Origin: CAYFQH01 sp964345215
Lineage (GTDB): Bacteria > Bacillota > Clostridia > Christensenellales > Aristaeellaceae
DNA: 25,378 nucleotides
Assembly: GCA_964345215.1 (NCBI GenBank)
Contig: CAYFQH010000028.1
Coordinates: 1-25,378 of the forward strand
Reading direction: 5' to 3'
Positions 15,469 to 22,461 of this stretch are shown here, piece after piece. Below the pieces are notes generated by a model. The model was given only the letters and a program-made list of their open reading frames with translations. It was not told where the DNA came from and did no database searches. Position 1 is the stretch's first letter. Each line of letters starts with the position of its first letter. The translations under genes were made by a program, and so were the position numbers.

Positions 15469-15503
15469 ATACTGTGAAGGCGTTTTATCCCTTGTTAAAT
15501 AAA

Positions 15504-15524
15504 CCATGGTAATTGTTACCAAGG
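15504..15524 (+). promoter_or_regulatory. Palindrome overlapping the -35 of the DUF5655-like gene, possible operator
   Basis: TGGTAA (15507-15512) and TTACCA (15516-15521) flank TTG; past one mismatch the dyad extends by CC/GG to 15504-15524. It covers the -35 hexamer at 15513-15518, where a bound repressor would block polymerase. No regulator is identified. Confidence 0.45.
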
Positions 15525-15541
15525 GTAAAAAAAGGTATAAT
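15513..15541 (+). promoter_or_regulatory. Promoter of the DUF5655-DUF1905-GNAT cluster
   Basis: -35 TTGTTA (15513-15518), 17-bp spacer and a perfect -10 TATAAT (15536-15541), about 36 bases before the ATG at 15577. Confidence 0.75.
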
Positions 15542-15576
15542 GTGCTTAAAACAAAACCAACACACAAGGAGGAACC

Positions 15577-15951
15577 ATGGATCAAAATACAGTGATGTTT
15601 TTTGAAAATAGACCGGAGGAGCTAAAGCTGTATCAGGCTTTTGAAGAAAAGATGGAAAAAGCTTTTCCCTTCTTAAGCATCAGAGTGCAAAAAACGCAAA
15701 TCAGCTTTTCAAACAAATATAACTTTGCTTTTGCATCCCTGCCCCATCGCAGGGTAAAAGGGCGTTCGGCTACGTATCTTATCATCACCTTTGGTTTGCC
15801 CTATCCGCTAAAAAGCAGCCGGGTTGAGCAAATGAGCAACCCTTACCCCAACCGATGGACCCACCATGTGATTGTAGATGATCTGCAGCAGTTGGATGAA
15901 GAGCTGATGGGTTGGATTAATCAGGCGTACCACTTTGCCCTGGCAAAATAA
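15577..15951 (+). CDS. DUF5655-like protein
   Basis: A 124-residue soluble protein. An N-terminal helix (PEELKLYQAFEEKMEKAFP) leads into ISFSNKYNFAFASLPHRRVKGRSATYLIITFGLP. Then come NRWTHHVIVDDLQQLDEELMGWINQAYHFA, the F-A-x-x-x-P plus WTHH...W-x-x-x-A-Y pattern of DUF5655-type domains. Function is unknown; the domain is seen alone or attached to putative transport or DNA-related proteins. The ATG at 15577 follows AAGGAGGAACC. It heads a three-gene plus-strand cluster with the DUF1905 gene (16-base gap) and the GNAT remnant, under a promoter overlapped by a palindrome. Confidence 0.78.
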   Translation: MDQNTVMFFENRPEELKLYQAFEEKMEKAFPFLSIRVQKTQISFSNKYNFAFASLPHRRVKGRSATYLIITFGLPYPLKSSRVEQMSNPYPNRWTHHVIVDDLQQLDEELMGWINQAYHFALAK

Positions 15952-15967
15952 AAGAAGGGACCATACA

Positions 15968-16249
15968 ATGAAAAACGAAGAGTATGCATTTGAGGCGGAA
16001 ATTAAAAAAGTACCCGATATTGACGGCGCTTATGTCGAAATACCCTTTGATGTAAAAGCAGTATTCGGCAAAGAGCGAGTTGCTGTACACGCTACCTTTG
16101 ATGGGGCGCAATACGATGGCTCGGTGGTGAAAATGGGCACCCCCTGCCATATTATCGGTATTCGAAAGGATATTCGGGCTAAAATCGGAAAACAGCCGGG
16201 GGACAAGGTATGGGTAACCCTTAGGGAGAGGGAAAAAACAAATTCATAA
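15968..16249 (+). CDS. DUF1905 protein
   Basis: A 93-residue protein almost entirely made of one DUF1905 domain. It starts YAFEAEIKKVPDIDGAYVEIPFDVKAVFG, continues RVAVHATFDGAQYDGSVVKMGTPCHIIGIRKDIRAKIGKQPGDKVWVTLRERE, and fits a small beta-barrel. DUF1905 domains often precede a YdeI-type (bacteriocin-protection/OmpdA) segment in longer proteins; that segment is absent here. The ATG at 15968 is preferred to an in-frame ATG at 15935 because the latter lies inside the upstream gene; GAAGGGA precedes 15968. Function is not known. It is followed after 33 bases by the broken GNAT gene. Confidence 0.85.
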   Translation: MKNEEYAFEAEIKKVPDIDGAYVEIPFDVKAVFGKERVAVHATFDGAQYDGSVVKMGTPCHIIGIRKDIRAKIGKQPGDKVWVTLREREKTNS

Positions 16250-16282
16250 TTATTTTTAAATCAAACGGATTGGGAGGAAAAA

Positions 16283-16726
16283 ATGATTAAAACATTTAAA
16301 GCAGGCGATTTAAAAGAGGTTATGAGCCTGTGGCTTACGGGCAATATAAAAGCCCACCGGTTTATACCGGCCCAAAGGTAAAGGTGACACCGTTTTTTAA
16401 ACCGGGTGCAGGAGATTTTGCCCCAGGCAGCCGTGTATGTGTATCGTAACGGAGGGGAAGACACAATCGGTTTTGTAGGCCTGGAAAATGGGGAATATGT
16501 TACAGGCTTGTTTGTGGATGAAGCCCATCAACACAAAGGCATTGGAAAAAACTGCTGGATATATGCAAAAGCCACTACCCTTGCCTTAGATGATTTCATC
16601 CAAAATCAGCAGGCCGTTGTTTTTTATCAAAAAAACGGATTTATTGTGAAAGGGCTAAAAATGAGCGAATACTTTAATGCCCTTGAATACCACATGGCTT
16701 GGAAACGTGAACCAGGTTTTAAATAA
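16283..16726 (+). pseudogene. GNAT acetyltransferase, broken by stops and a compensated frameshift
   Basis: Starting at ATG 16283 (GGGAGGAAAAA upstream) the frame reads MIKTFKAGDLKEVMSLWLTGNIKAHRFIPAQR, the beginning of a small YjaB-like GNAT. It hits TAA at 16379-16381 and TGA at 16385-16387, then continues in the same frame VQEILPQAAVYVYRNGGEDTIGFVGLENGEYVTGLFVDEAHQHKGIGK, which includes the acetyl-CoA-binding Q/R-x-x-G-x-G loop. After GIGK the frame gives CWIYAKATTLALDDF, but the +1-added frame reads KKLLDICKSHYPCLR, the expected family sequence. So one A seems lost from the A6 at 16546-16551, and frame is restored before IQNQQAVVFYQKNGF (about 16585-16600). At least three lesions make a full-length acetyltransferase impossible. 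Its intact form would acetylate an amine on a small molecule or protein. Confidence 0.85.
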
Positions 16727-16764
16727 GAAGAGAGAAGACAGCAAGCCTTAAACGGCAACAGATA

Positions 16765-16797
16765 AAAAGCGGCCCCGGCAAAGTCGTTTGCCGGGGC
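16765..16797 (-). terminator. Terminator of the sugar phosphate isomerase gene
   Basis: A perfect 11-bp stem, GCCCCGGCAAA (16772-16782) with TTTGCCGGGGC (16787-16797), has a GTCG loop. On the minus strand it is followed by CGCTTTTTATC. It lies just after the isomerase stop codon and faces the plus-strand GNAT remnant. Confidence 0.85.
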
Positions 16798-16819
16798 TGT
16801 AGCGGCCTATGGATATTTT

Positions 16820-17623
16820 TTAAAGCTGTTTCATGAAGTTTGCGAAGTGGGCAAAAATAACTCCCGGTTCTTCCAAGGTGGTATCCCACCGCTTTACCCA
16901 TTCTAATGAATAAAAGCCCTGGTAACTTTGCCTTTTTAATAAGTCAATACATTCTTTTACCGGTACATCTCCCTGGCCGCAAGGTACATAGCGCACTTTT
17001 CCATCGCTTACTATACTGTCTTTAATATGAACGTGCTTAAGCCAGGGGCCAACCTGCTTGTAGGTATCTTTAGGGGCTTCGCCCATAAAACGGTAGGGGT
17101 GATGAATATCCCAAAGGGCACCTAAATTGGGGCTGTCAATAAGGCTTAGCAGCCGGCCCAGCCTTTTTGTATCAGCCCAAATTCCATGGGTTTCAAGCAA
17201 TAAGGTTACACCATATTCCTGAGCCCGCAAAGCCAGGGCTTTGGCAGCCTGAAGCACATAGGCTTCATCAATTTCGCCCTTGGGCTCTGGCACGGCAGGG
17301 GCGGCAAAAATACGTACATAGGGTACGCCCAGCTTTTTTGCCAGAACCAAGTAAGCCTCTACCTCCCTAAAAGTCTTTTCTTTTTCTTCAGGGAGGTAAA
17401 TTAAACAGTCGCTGTCTAAACAGGGAATGGATAATTCCAGCTGAGCCAGCTGTTTTATGGTTTGATCCACCTTATCGATGCCAAAGGCAGGAACCGAAGG
17501 AACGGAGATATCCTTTCCTACGCCCCGCACCTCTACGCCGTTATAGCCTAAGTCGCGGGCGGTGGCAACAATTTCGGACCAGGACCAGCGGGGGCATCCA
17601 AGGGTGGAAAAACTCATTTTCAT
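16820..17623 (-). CDS. Sugar phosphate isomerase/epimerase (TIM barrel, AP-endonuclease-2 family)
   Basis: A 267-residue xylose-isomerase-like TIM barrel. It starts MKMSFSTLGCPRWSWSEIVATARDLGYNGVEVRG. Likely metal and catalytic residues in the usual family places are Glu144 (LLLETHG), Asp172 (LWDIHHPY), His198 (HVHIKD) and Glu241 (YSLEWVKRW). The family isomerises or epimerises sugars, sugar phosphates or inositol derivatives; the exact substrate cannot be told. The ATG at 17623 follows GGAGGAATCCCT. It is transcribed alone from a good promoter and ends at a strong terminator. The Gfo/Idh-type gene at the window end is of a family that often accompanies such isomerases, but they are 7 kb apart here, so a link is only a suggestion. 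Confidence 0.87.
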   Translation of the reverse strand: MKMSFSTLGCPRWSWSEIVATARDLGYNGVEVRGVGKDISVPSVPAFGIDKVDQTIKQLAQLELSIPCLDSDCLIYLPEEKEKTFREVEAYLVLAKKLGVPYVRIFAAPAVPEPKGEIDEAYVLQAAKALALRAQEYGVTLLLETHGIWADTKRLGRLLSLIDSPNLGALWDIHHPYRFMGEAPKDTYKQVGPWLKHVHIKDSIVSDGKVRYVPCGQGDVPVKECIDLLKRQSYQGFYSLEWVKRWDTTLEEPGVIFAHFANFMKQL

Positions 17624-17653
17624 AGGGATTCCTCCAATGTTTCGCTTTCATCC

Positions 17654-17682
17654 ATCATATCATTGCAAAAAAAGCCGGTCAA
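17654..17682 (-). promoter_or_regulatory. Promoter of the sugar phosphate isomerase gene
   Basis: Read on the minus strand: -35 TTGACC (17682-17677), 17-bp spacer, -10 TATGAT (17659-17654) preceded by TGA (extended -10). It lies 31 bases before the ATG. Confidence 0.75.
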
Positions 17683-17745
17683 TAGGCAATGAGGAGCCAA
17701 AAAAGAGAAAAGCAAAACAGAAACAATGATAAAATAATATTATAC

Positions 17746-17761
17746 GCAGCAGGTATTGTGT
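17746..17761 (+). promoter_or_regulatory. NrdR box 1 (degenerate), over the nrdAB -35
   Basis: The right half TATTGTGT (17754-17761) is identical to the right half of box 2; the left half is degenerate. Its centre is exactly 32 bp from that of box 2, three helical turns, the spacing usual for NrdR box pairs. It overlaps the -35 at 17756-17761. Confidence 0.55.
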
Positions 17762-17784
17762 ATGCCAATGCTCTTTGGTACAAT
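17756..17784 (+). promoter_or_regulatory. nrdAB promoter
   Basis: -35 TTGTGT (17756-17761), 17-bp spacer, -10 TACAAT (17779-17784). Predicted start near 17791, giving a leader of about 100 bases. Both hexamers sit inside the two NrdR-box-like sites. A TTGACA at 17795-17800 looks like a second -35 but has no -10 at the right distance. Confidence 0.6.
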
Positions 17785-17793
17785 ATATTGTGT
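17778..17793 (+). promoter_or_regulatory. NrdR box 2, over the nrdAB -10
   Basis: The core CAATATATTG (17781-17790) fits the NrdR consensus core CWATATATWG perfectly and is followed by the expected TGT. ACAATATATTGT is a perfect 12-bp palindrome. NrdR is the nucleotide-sensing repressor of ribonucleotide reductase operons; its gene is not in this window. Confidence 0.8.
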
Positions 17794-17890
17794 ATTGACA
17801 AAGTTGATCGGTTCAATGAAGAGAAATAAGGATATGCCCTTTTTGATATAACAGGCAACCAATTTAAGCAAGAGTTGAGGAGGATCCGCG

Positions 17891-20413
17891 GTGGAAATTA
17901 CAAAAAGAGACGGGAAAAAACAAAAGTATGAATCTCACAAAGTCAAAAATGCAATTCATAAGGCTTTTATAGGTTCTTCTGCCCCTATTGAAGATGAAAA
18001 ACTGAACCAAATTGTTGCCCAGGTAGAAGAGCAGATTTTGGCCGCCCAGGCCCCGGTAACAGTTGAAATGGTTCAGGATCAGGTGGAAAAAGCCTTAATG
18101 AGCCATGGTTATTACGAAATTAGCAAAAACTATATTTTGTACCGGCACATGCGGGCTCAGAAGCGTTCCGTACGAGGCAATATAACTAAAATTTTTGAAA
18201 AAAGCGAGGCCCTTAGCCAGGTACTAGCTAAAATTCAGAAAGACTTTGATACCGACGAGTACGGCCTTGAAAAGCTGGAACGCAAGTTCAATTCTTTTAA
18301 AACCAGCCAAATGAACCAGGATGAATTATACACGGCCCTATTAAAATCGGCTGTGGAGTTAACCACCCAGGAAGCCCCCAGGTGGGAGTTTATCGCCGCC
18401 AGGCTGTTAATGCTCCAACATGAAGAGAAAATTGCTAAAACCGTGGCCGACCAGGGGCTTACTTCCTTTGCTCAAAAGGTTCATTACTTAACGGATGAAG
18501 GTTTGTACGGTGCCTATATTACGCAAAACTATACGGATGAGGAGTTGAACGGGGCGGCAAAACTCATTGATAACGAACGAAACCAGCTGTTTGCCTACTC
18601 GGGTTTGGAACTTTTACTCAAACGCTATATCATTACTGACCATTCCCACCGGCCCCTTGAAACACCCCAAGAAATGTACCTGGGTATTGCCTTGCACTTG
18701 GCCATGCCAGAAACCCAAGAACGGATGAGATGGGTTAAGAAATTTTACGATATGTTAAGCCTGCTTAAAGTGACTATGGCTACTCCCACCCTGGCCAATG
18801 CCAGAAAACCCTTTCACCAAATGTCCTCCTGTTTTATCGACACGGTACCCGACAGCTTAACGGGCATTTACCGCAGTATTGATAACTTCGCCCAGGTGAG
18901 TAAGTTCGGGGGCGGTATGGGCATGTATTTTGGAAAGGTGCGGGCTAAAGGCGGTGAAATTCGCGGCTTTAAAGGAGCTGCTGGCGGGGTGATTCGCTGG
19001 ATTAAACTGGCTAACGATACGGCGGTGGCCGTGGATCAGCTGGGGGTCCGCCAAGGGGCCGTGGCGGTTTATTTAGATGTATGGCATAAGGATTTGCCGG
19101 AATTTTTAAACCTGCGCACCAACAATGGGGATGACAGAATGAAAGCTCACGACGTGTTCCCCGCCGTATGTTATCCGGATTTGTTTTGGAAAATGGTAAG
19201 GGACAATATTAACGACAACTGGTATTTAATGTGTCCTCACGAAATAGCAAAGGTAAAGGGCTATGCCTTGGAAGATGCCTACGGGGATGAGTGGGAAGAA
19301 AAATACCGGGACTGTGTAAACGACCCTCGTATCGACAAGCGGGCCGTACCCATTAAAGAAATCATTCGCCTGGTATTAAAGAGTGCAGTTGAAACAGGAA
19401 CACCCTTTGTATTTAACCGGGATGCAGTAAATAAAGCCAACCCTAACCCTCATAAAGGCATCATCTATTGCAGCAACCTGTGTACGGAAATTGCTCAAAA
19501 CATGCGCGAAATTGAAGATATGGAACAAAAGATTGAAACCATCGACGGGGAAACAGTGGTTGTAACGGTAACCAAGCCCGGCGATTTTGTTGTGTGTAAC
19601 CTGGCCAGCCTTTCTCTGGGACATATTGATGTAAACAACCCTAAAGAGTTAAAAGAAATTACCACCAGTGCCGTTCGGGCCTTGGACAATGTGATTTCTC
19701 TAAATTTTTTCCCCGTACCCTACGCCAAAATTAATAACCTCCAATACCGGCCCATCGGCCTTGGGGTGAGCGGCTATCACCACATGCTGGCCAAAAACCA
19801 CCTCCGTTGGGAAAGCGAAGAACACCTGACCTTTGTTGATACGGTGTTTGAGCAAATTAACCATGCGGCCATTGAGGCCAGCAGCGATTTGGCCGTTGAA
19901 AAGGGTGCCTATGAGCACTTTAAGGGCAGCGAATGGGAAACAGGCCAATATTTTAAAAAACGGGGCTATACTGACGAAAAGTGGGCAGCCTTGCAACAAA
20001 AAGTGCATAAAAATGGCCTACGCAACGGCTGGCTTTTGGCCATTGCCCCCACCAGCAGCACCAGCATTATTGCCGGAACCAGCGCAGGGGTAGACCCTAT
20101 TATGACCACCTTCTTCTTGGAAGAGAAAAAGGATGGCTTGCTGCCTCGGGTAGCTCCGGATTTAACAAATGACACCAGATGGTACTACAAAAGCGCCCAT
20201 ATGATTGACCAAACCTGGTCCATCCGGGCAGCAGGCGTTCGCCAGCGGCACATCGACCAGGCTCAAAGCATGAACCTATATATTACCAACGACTATACCT
20301 TCAGGCAGCTGATGAATTTATACATCCTGGCCTTTGAGCAGGGAATGAAAACCATTTACTACGTTAGAAGCAAAAGCCTGGAGGTGGAGGACTGCGAGGC
20401 CTGCTCCGCATAA
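17891..20413 (+). CDS. nrdA: Ribonucleoside-diphosphate reductase subunit alpha, class Ia
   Basis: The large subunit of aerobic-type ribonucleotide reductase, reducing NDPs to dNDPs. Its 840 residues begin with an ATP-cone (about 1-95, EITKRDGKKQKYESHKVKNAI), the allosteric activity site. The ten-stranded barrel follows with the redox Cys314 (MSSCFID), its partner Cys569 (VVCNL), and the catalytic triad Asn529, Cys531 (thiyl radical site) and Glu533 in SNLCTEI. The radical-transfer tyrosines are Tyr823 and Tyr824 (TIYYVRS). The C-terminal swinging-arm pair is Cys835 and Cys838 (DCEACSA). The GTG start at 17891 is supported by GAGGAGG about 8 bases upstream. It is the first gene of an operon with nrdB (54-base gap) behind a promoter covered by NrdR boxes. 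Length and all key residues appear intact. Confidence 0.97.
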   Translation: MEITKRDGKKQKYESHKVKNAIHKAFIGSSAPIEDEKLNQIVAQVEEQILAAQAPVTVEMVQDQVEKALMSHGYYEISKNYILYRHMRAQKRSVRGNITKIFEKSEALSQVLAKIQKDFDTDEYGLEKLERKFNSFKTSQMNQDELYTALLKSAVELTTQEAPRWEFIAARLLMLQHEEKIAKTVADQGLTSFAQKVHYLTDEGLYGAYITQNYTDEELNGAAKLIDNERNQLFAYSGLELLLKRYIITDHSHRPLETPQEMYLGIALHLAMPETQERMRWVKKFYDMLSLLKVTMATPTLANARKPFHQMSSCFIDTVPDSLTGIYRSIDNFAQVSKFGGGMGMYFGKVRAKGGEIRGFKGAAGGVIRWIKLANDTAVAVDQLGVRQGAVAVYLDVWHKDLPEFLNLRTNNGDDRMKAHDVFPAVCYPDLFWKMVRDNINDNWYLMCPHEIAKVKGYALEDAYGDEWEEKYRDCVNDPRIDKRAVPIKEIIRLVLKSAVETGTPFVFNRDAVNKANPNPHKGIIYCSNLCTEIAQNMREIEDMEQKIETIDGETVVVTVTKPGDFVVCNLASLSLGHIDVNNPKELKEITTSAVRALDNVISLNFFPVPYAKINNLQYRPIGLGVSGYHHMLAKNHLRWESEEHLTFVDTVFEQINHAAIEASSDLAVEKGAYEHFKGSEWETGQYFKKRGYTDEKWAALQQKVHKNGLRNGWLLAIAPTSSTSIIAGTSAGVDPIMTTFFLEEKKDGLLPRVAPDLTNDTRWYYKSAHMIDQTWSIRAAGVRQRHIDQAQSMNLYITNDYTFRQLMNLYILAFEQGMKTIYYVRSKSLEVEDCEACSA

Positions 20414-20467
20414 CATCTCAAGGGTATTATTTGTTTTTACATTAACACATTATAAGGAGGACTTGTC

Positions 20468-21511
20468 ATGGACACCTTAAAGAAAAAGCCTTTGTTTAAT
20501 CCCAATGGGGATATTGACGTGATTTCCCGCCGGCTGATTGGGGGGGATACCACCAACTTAAACGATTATAATAACATGAAATATAATTGGGTTAGCGACT
20601 GGTACCGCCAAGCCATGAACAACTTTTGGATTCCTGAGGAGGTCAATCTGAACACAGATGTAAAGCAGTATGACCAGTTAACCCAGGCCGAGCGCAGGGC
20701 CTATGATAAAATTCTTTCCTTTTTAATTTTTTTAGACAGCATTCAAACCGCCAACCTGCCTTATGTAGGCGAATATATTACAGCCAACGAGGTAAACCTG
20801 TGCCTGGCTATTCAAACCTACCAGGAGGCCATTCACAGCCAAAGTTACAGCTACATGCTGGATACCATCTGCTCTCCGCAAGAGCGTAACGACGTATTAT
20901 ACCAGTGGAAAAACGACAAACACCTACTGGCCCGCAACACCTTTATTGGCGACTTGTATAACCTCTTTCAAGAAGAAAAAACTGCCGATAACCTAACAAA
21001 GGTCATGGTGGCCAACTATATTTTAGAAGGGGTTTACTTCTATAGTGGCTTTATGTTCTTCTACAACCTGGCTCGTAACAACAAAATGCCCGGTTCTGCC
21101 CAGGTAATTCGCTATATCAACCGGGATGAAAACACCCATCTATGGCTTTTTAGAAACATGATTAACGAACTGCGCAAAGAAAACCCGGAGCTGTTTACTC
21201 CCGAAAAATCAGAGGTTTATCGGCAAATGATTAAAGAGGGCAGCGAGCAAGAAATTGCCTGGGGCCATTACGTGATTGGCGATGACATTCAGGGGCTGAA
21301 CAAACAGATGGTAACCGATTATATTCAGTACCTGGGCAACCAGCGCTGCACCAGCATCGGCCTTGAACCGATTTATGAAGCGCATAAGGAGGAACCCGAG
21401 TCCATGACCTGGGTTAGCCAGTATAGCAATGCAAACATGATTAAAACCGATTTTTTTGAGGCTCGAAGTACAGCCTATGCCAAAAGCGGCGCTTTGATTG
21501 ACGACCTGTAA
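20468..21511 (+). CDS. nrdB: Ribonucleoside-diphosphate reductase subunit beta, class Ia
   Basis: The R2 subunit (347 residues) holds the diiron centre and stable tyrosyl radical that starts catalysis in NrdA. Ligands are visible in order: Asp90 (FLIFLDSIQ), Glu120 and His123 (YQEAIHS), Glu187 (YILEGVYFYSGF), and Glu221 and His224 (RDENTHLWLF). Tyr127, in HSQSYSYM, aligns with the radical tyrosine of E. coli R2 (HSRSY), which puts the protein in the tyrosyl-radical class and not among the Phe-bearing class Ic forms. The ATG at 20468 follows AAGGAGGACTTGTC. A class Ia enzyme needs oxygen to generate its radical, so the organism, if a clostridial anaerobe, probably meets oxygen or carries other reductase classes elsewhere. 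A terminator follows. Confidence 0.96.
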   Translation: MDTLKKKPLFNPNGDIDVISRRLIGGDTTNLNDYNNMKYNWVSDWYRQAMNNFWIPEEVNLNTDVKQYDQLTQAERRAYDKILSFLIFLDSIQTANLPYVGEYITANEVNLCLAIQTYQEAIHSQSYSYMLDTICSPQERNDVLYQWKNDKHLLARNTFIGDLYNLFQEEKTADNLTKVMVANYILEGVYFYSGFMFFYNLARNNKMPGSAQVIRYINRDENTHLWLFRNMINELRKENPELFTPEKSEVYRQMIKEGSEQEIAWGHYVIGDDIQGLNKQMVTDYIQYLGNQRCTSIGLEPIYEAHKEEPESMTWVSQYSNANMIKTDFFEARSTAYAKSGALIDDL

Positions 21512-21532
21512 AAAGCAAGTACGCTACTATCC

Positions 21533-21557
21533 AAAGCGGGCTAAAACCCGCTTTTTT
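21533..21557 (+). terminator. Terminator of nrdAB
   Basis: AAGCGGG (21534-21540) pairs with CCCGCTT (21547-21553) around a CTAAAA loop, followed by more T, starting 22 bases after the nrdB stop. Confidence 0.9.
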
Positions 21558-21580
21558 GCTGAAAAAAGAGAAGGCACCTA

Positions 21581-21589
21581 TGATATAAT
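21581..21589 (+). promoter_or_regulatory. Extended -10 promoter of the PHP-tcdA unit
   Basis: TGATATAAT: a perfect -10 TATAAT (21584-21589) preceded by TGA, about 38 bases before the ATG at 21627. No good -35 is present at 16-18 bases. Confidence 0.6.
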
Positions 21590-21626
21590 CATGCAGAATA
21601 CGTAAGACCAAGAAAGGAAAAAATGA

Positions 21627-22442
21627 ATGTATACCATAAAAGTAGATCCCCACACCCACACCTTATTTTCCGGCCATGCTTTTTCAACCATTGGCGAAAA
21701 TGCCATTGAAGCCGGCCGGAAAGGCCTTGAAGGCATTGGCATGACTGACCATTATGGCGAGCGGTTTTTACCCGTATCTGCAAATGGCAATATGATTTTC
21801 CCAGCAGCTATGAACATGGATGCTTTTCCAAGGGAAATACAGGGAGTTCGGGTTTTGGCCGGAACCGAAGTGGACATTATTGATAAACAAGGGCATCTTT
21901 TTGGTTGGAATACCCTCCTTCATGAAGGGCCATTAAAAGGCAGCACCCAGTTGGAAGGTATGCTCAAAACCCGGGATATTGCCATTGCCAGCTATCATGG
22001 TTTTGAGGGAGAGGCGCAGGTGACTCGGGAAGAAGGAACCCAAATGTATGTAAATGTTCTTTTAACCCCTGGCATCCATATTTTAGGGCATATCGGCAGG
22101 CCCAACATCCCCTTTGATATACAAAGGGTGACAAAACAGGCTAAAGATACGGGGAAGATGATTGAAATCAACAACCACTCCTTCAACTTTGGAGACGAGA
22201 TTAAAACCCGGTGCAAAAACATTGCCCTTGCCTGTAAAAAGGAAGGAACCTACATTGTTGTTAGCAGCGATGCCCACATTGCCTATCAAATTGGTGACTT
22301 CACATCGGTTTTAGACATGCTAAAAGAAATTGAATTTCCTCAAAGGCTGATTGCCAACGAATCGGTAGAAAAGTTGCTGGATGTTGCCAACAAGGCCAAT
22401 AAAAACCAGGGCTTTGTTAAAGTACAAATGCCAAACAGATAA
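21627..22442 (+). CDS. PHP-domain phosphoesterase (YcdX-like)
   Basis: A 271-residue metal-dependent hydrolase of the PHP fold. Metal ligands appear as DPHTHT (Asp7, His9, His11), His17 in SGHAFST, TDHYGE near residue 40, GTEVDI, a SYHGF His, LGHIGRP, and the closing SSDAHIAYQIGD. This order is that of YcdX-type trinuclear phosphatases. The substrate is unknown; histidinol phosphatases and small-molecule phosphatases share the fold. The ATG at 21627 has AGGA 8 bases upstream; an overlapping ATG at 21623 is out of frame. It is 19 bases upstream of tcdA and probably co-transcribed with it. Confidence 0.85.
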   Translation: MYTIKVDPHTHTLFSGHAFSTIGENAIEAGRKGLEGIGMTDHYGERFLPVSANGNMIFPAAMNMDAFPREIQGVRVLAGTEVDIIDKQGHLFGWNTLLHEGPLKGSTQLEGMLKTRDIAIASYHGFEGEAQVTREEGTQMYVNVLLTPGIHILGHIGRPNIPFDIQRVTKQAKDTGKMIEINNHSFNFGDEIKTRCKNIALACKKEGTYIVVSSDAHIAYQIGDFTSVLDMLKEIEFPQRLIANESVEKLLDVANKANKNQGFVKVQMPNR

Positions 22443-22461
22443 ATCGGCAGGTGAAACAAGA

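Larger units (their letters stand above)
15129..15576. other. Divergent intergenic region between livK and the DUF5655-like gene
   Basis: About 450 AT-rich bases with no convincing ORF. It holds a candidate livK promoter (15241-15269, minus), a 7-bp inverted repeat near livK (15163-15185), a possible plus-strand terminator (15439-15468) and the plus-strand promoter at 15513-15541. TACTTACTA occurs twice (near 15229 and 15403). The central 15270-15430 part is unexplained. Confidence 0.5.
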
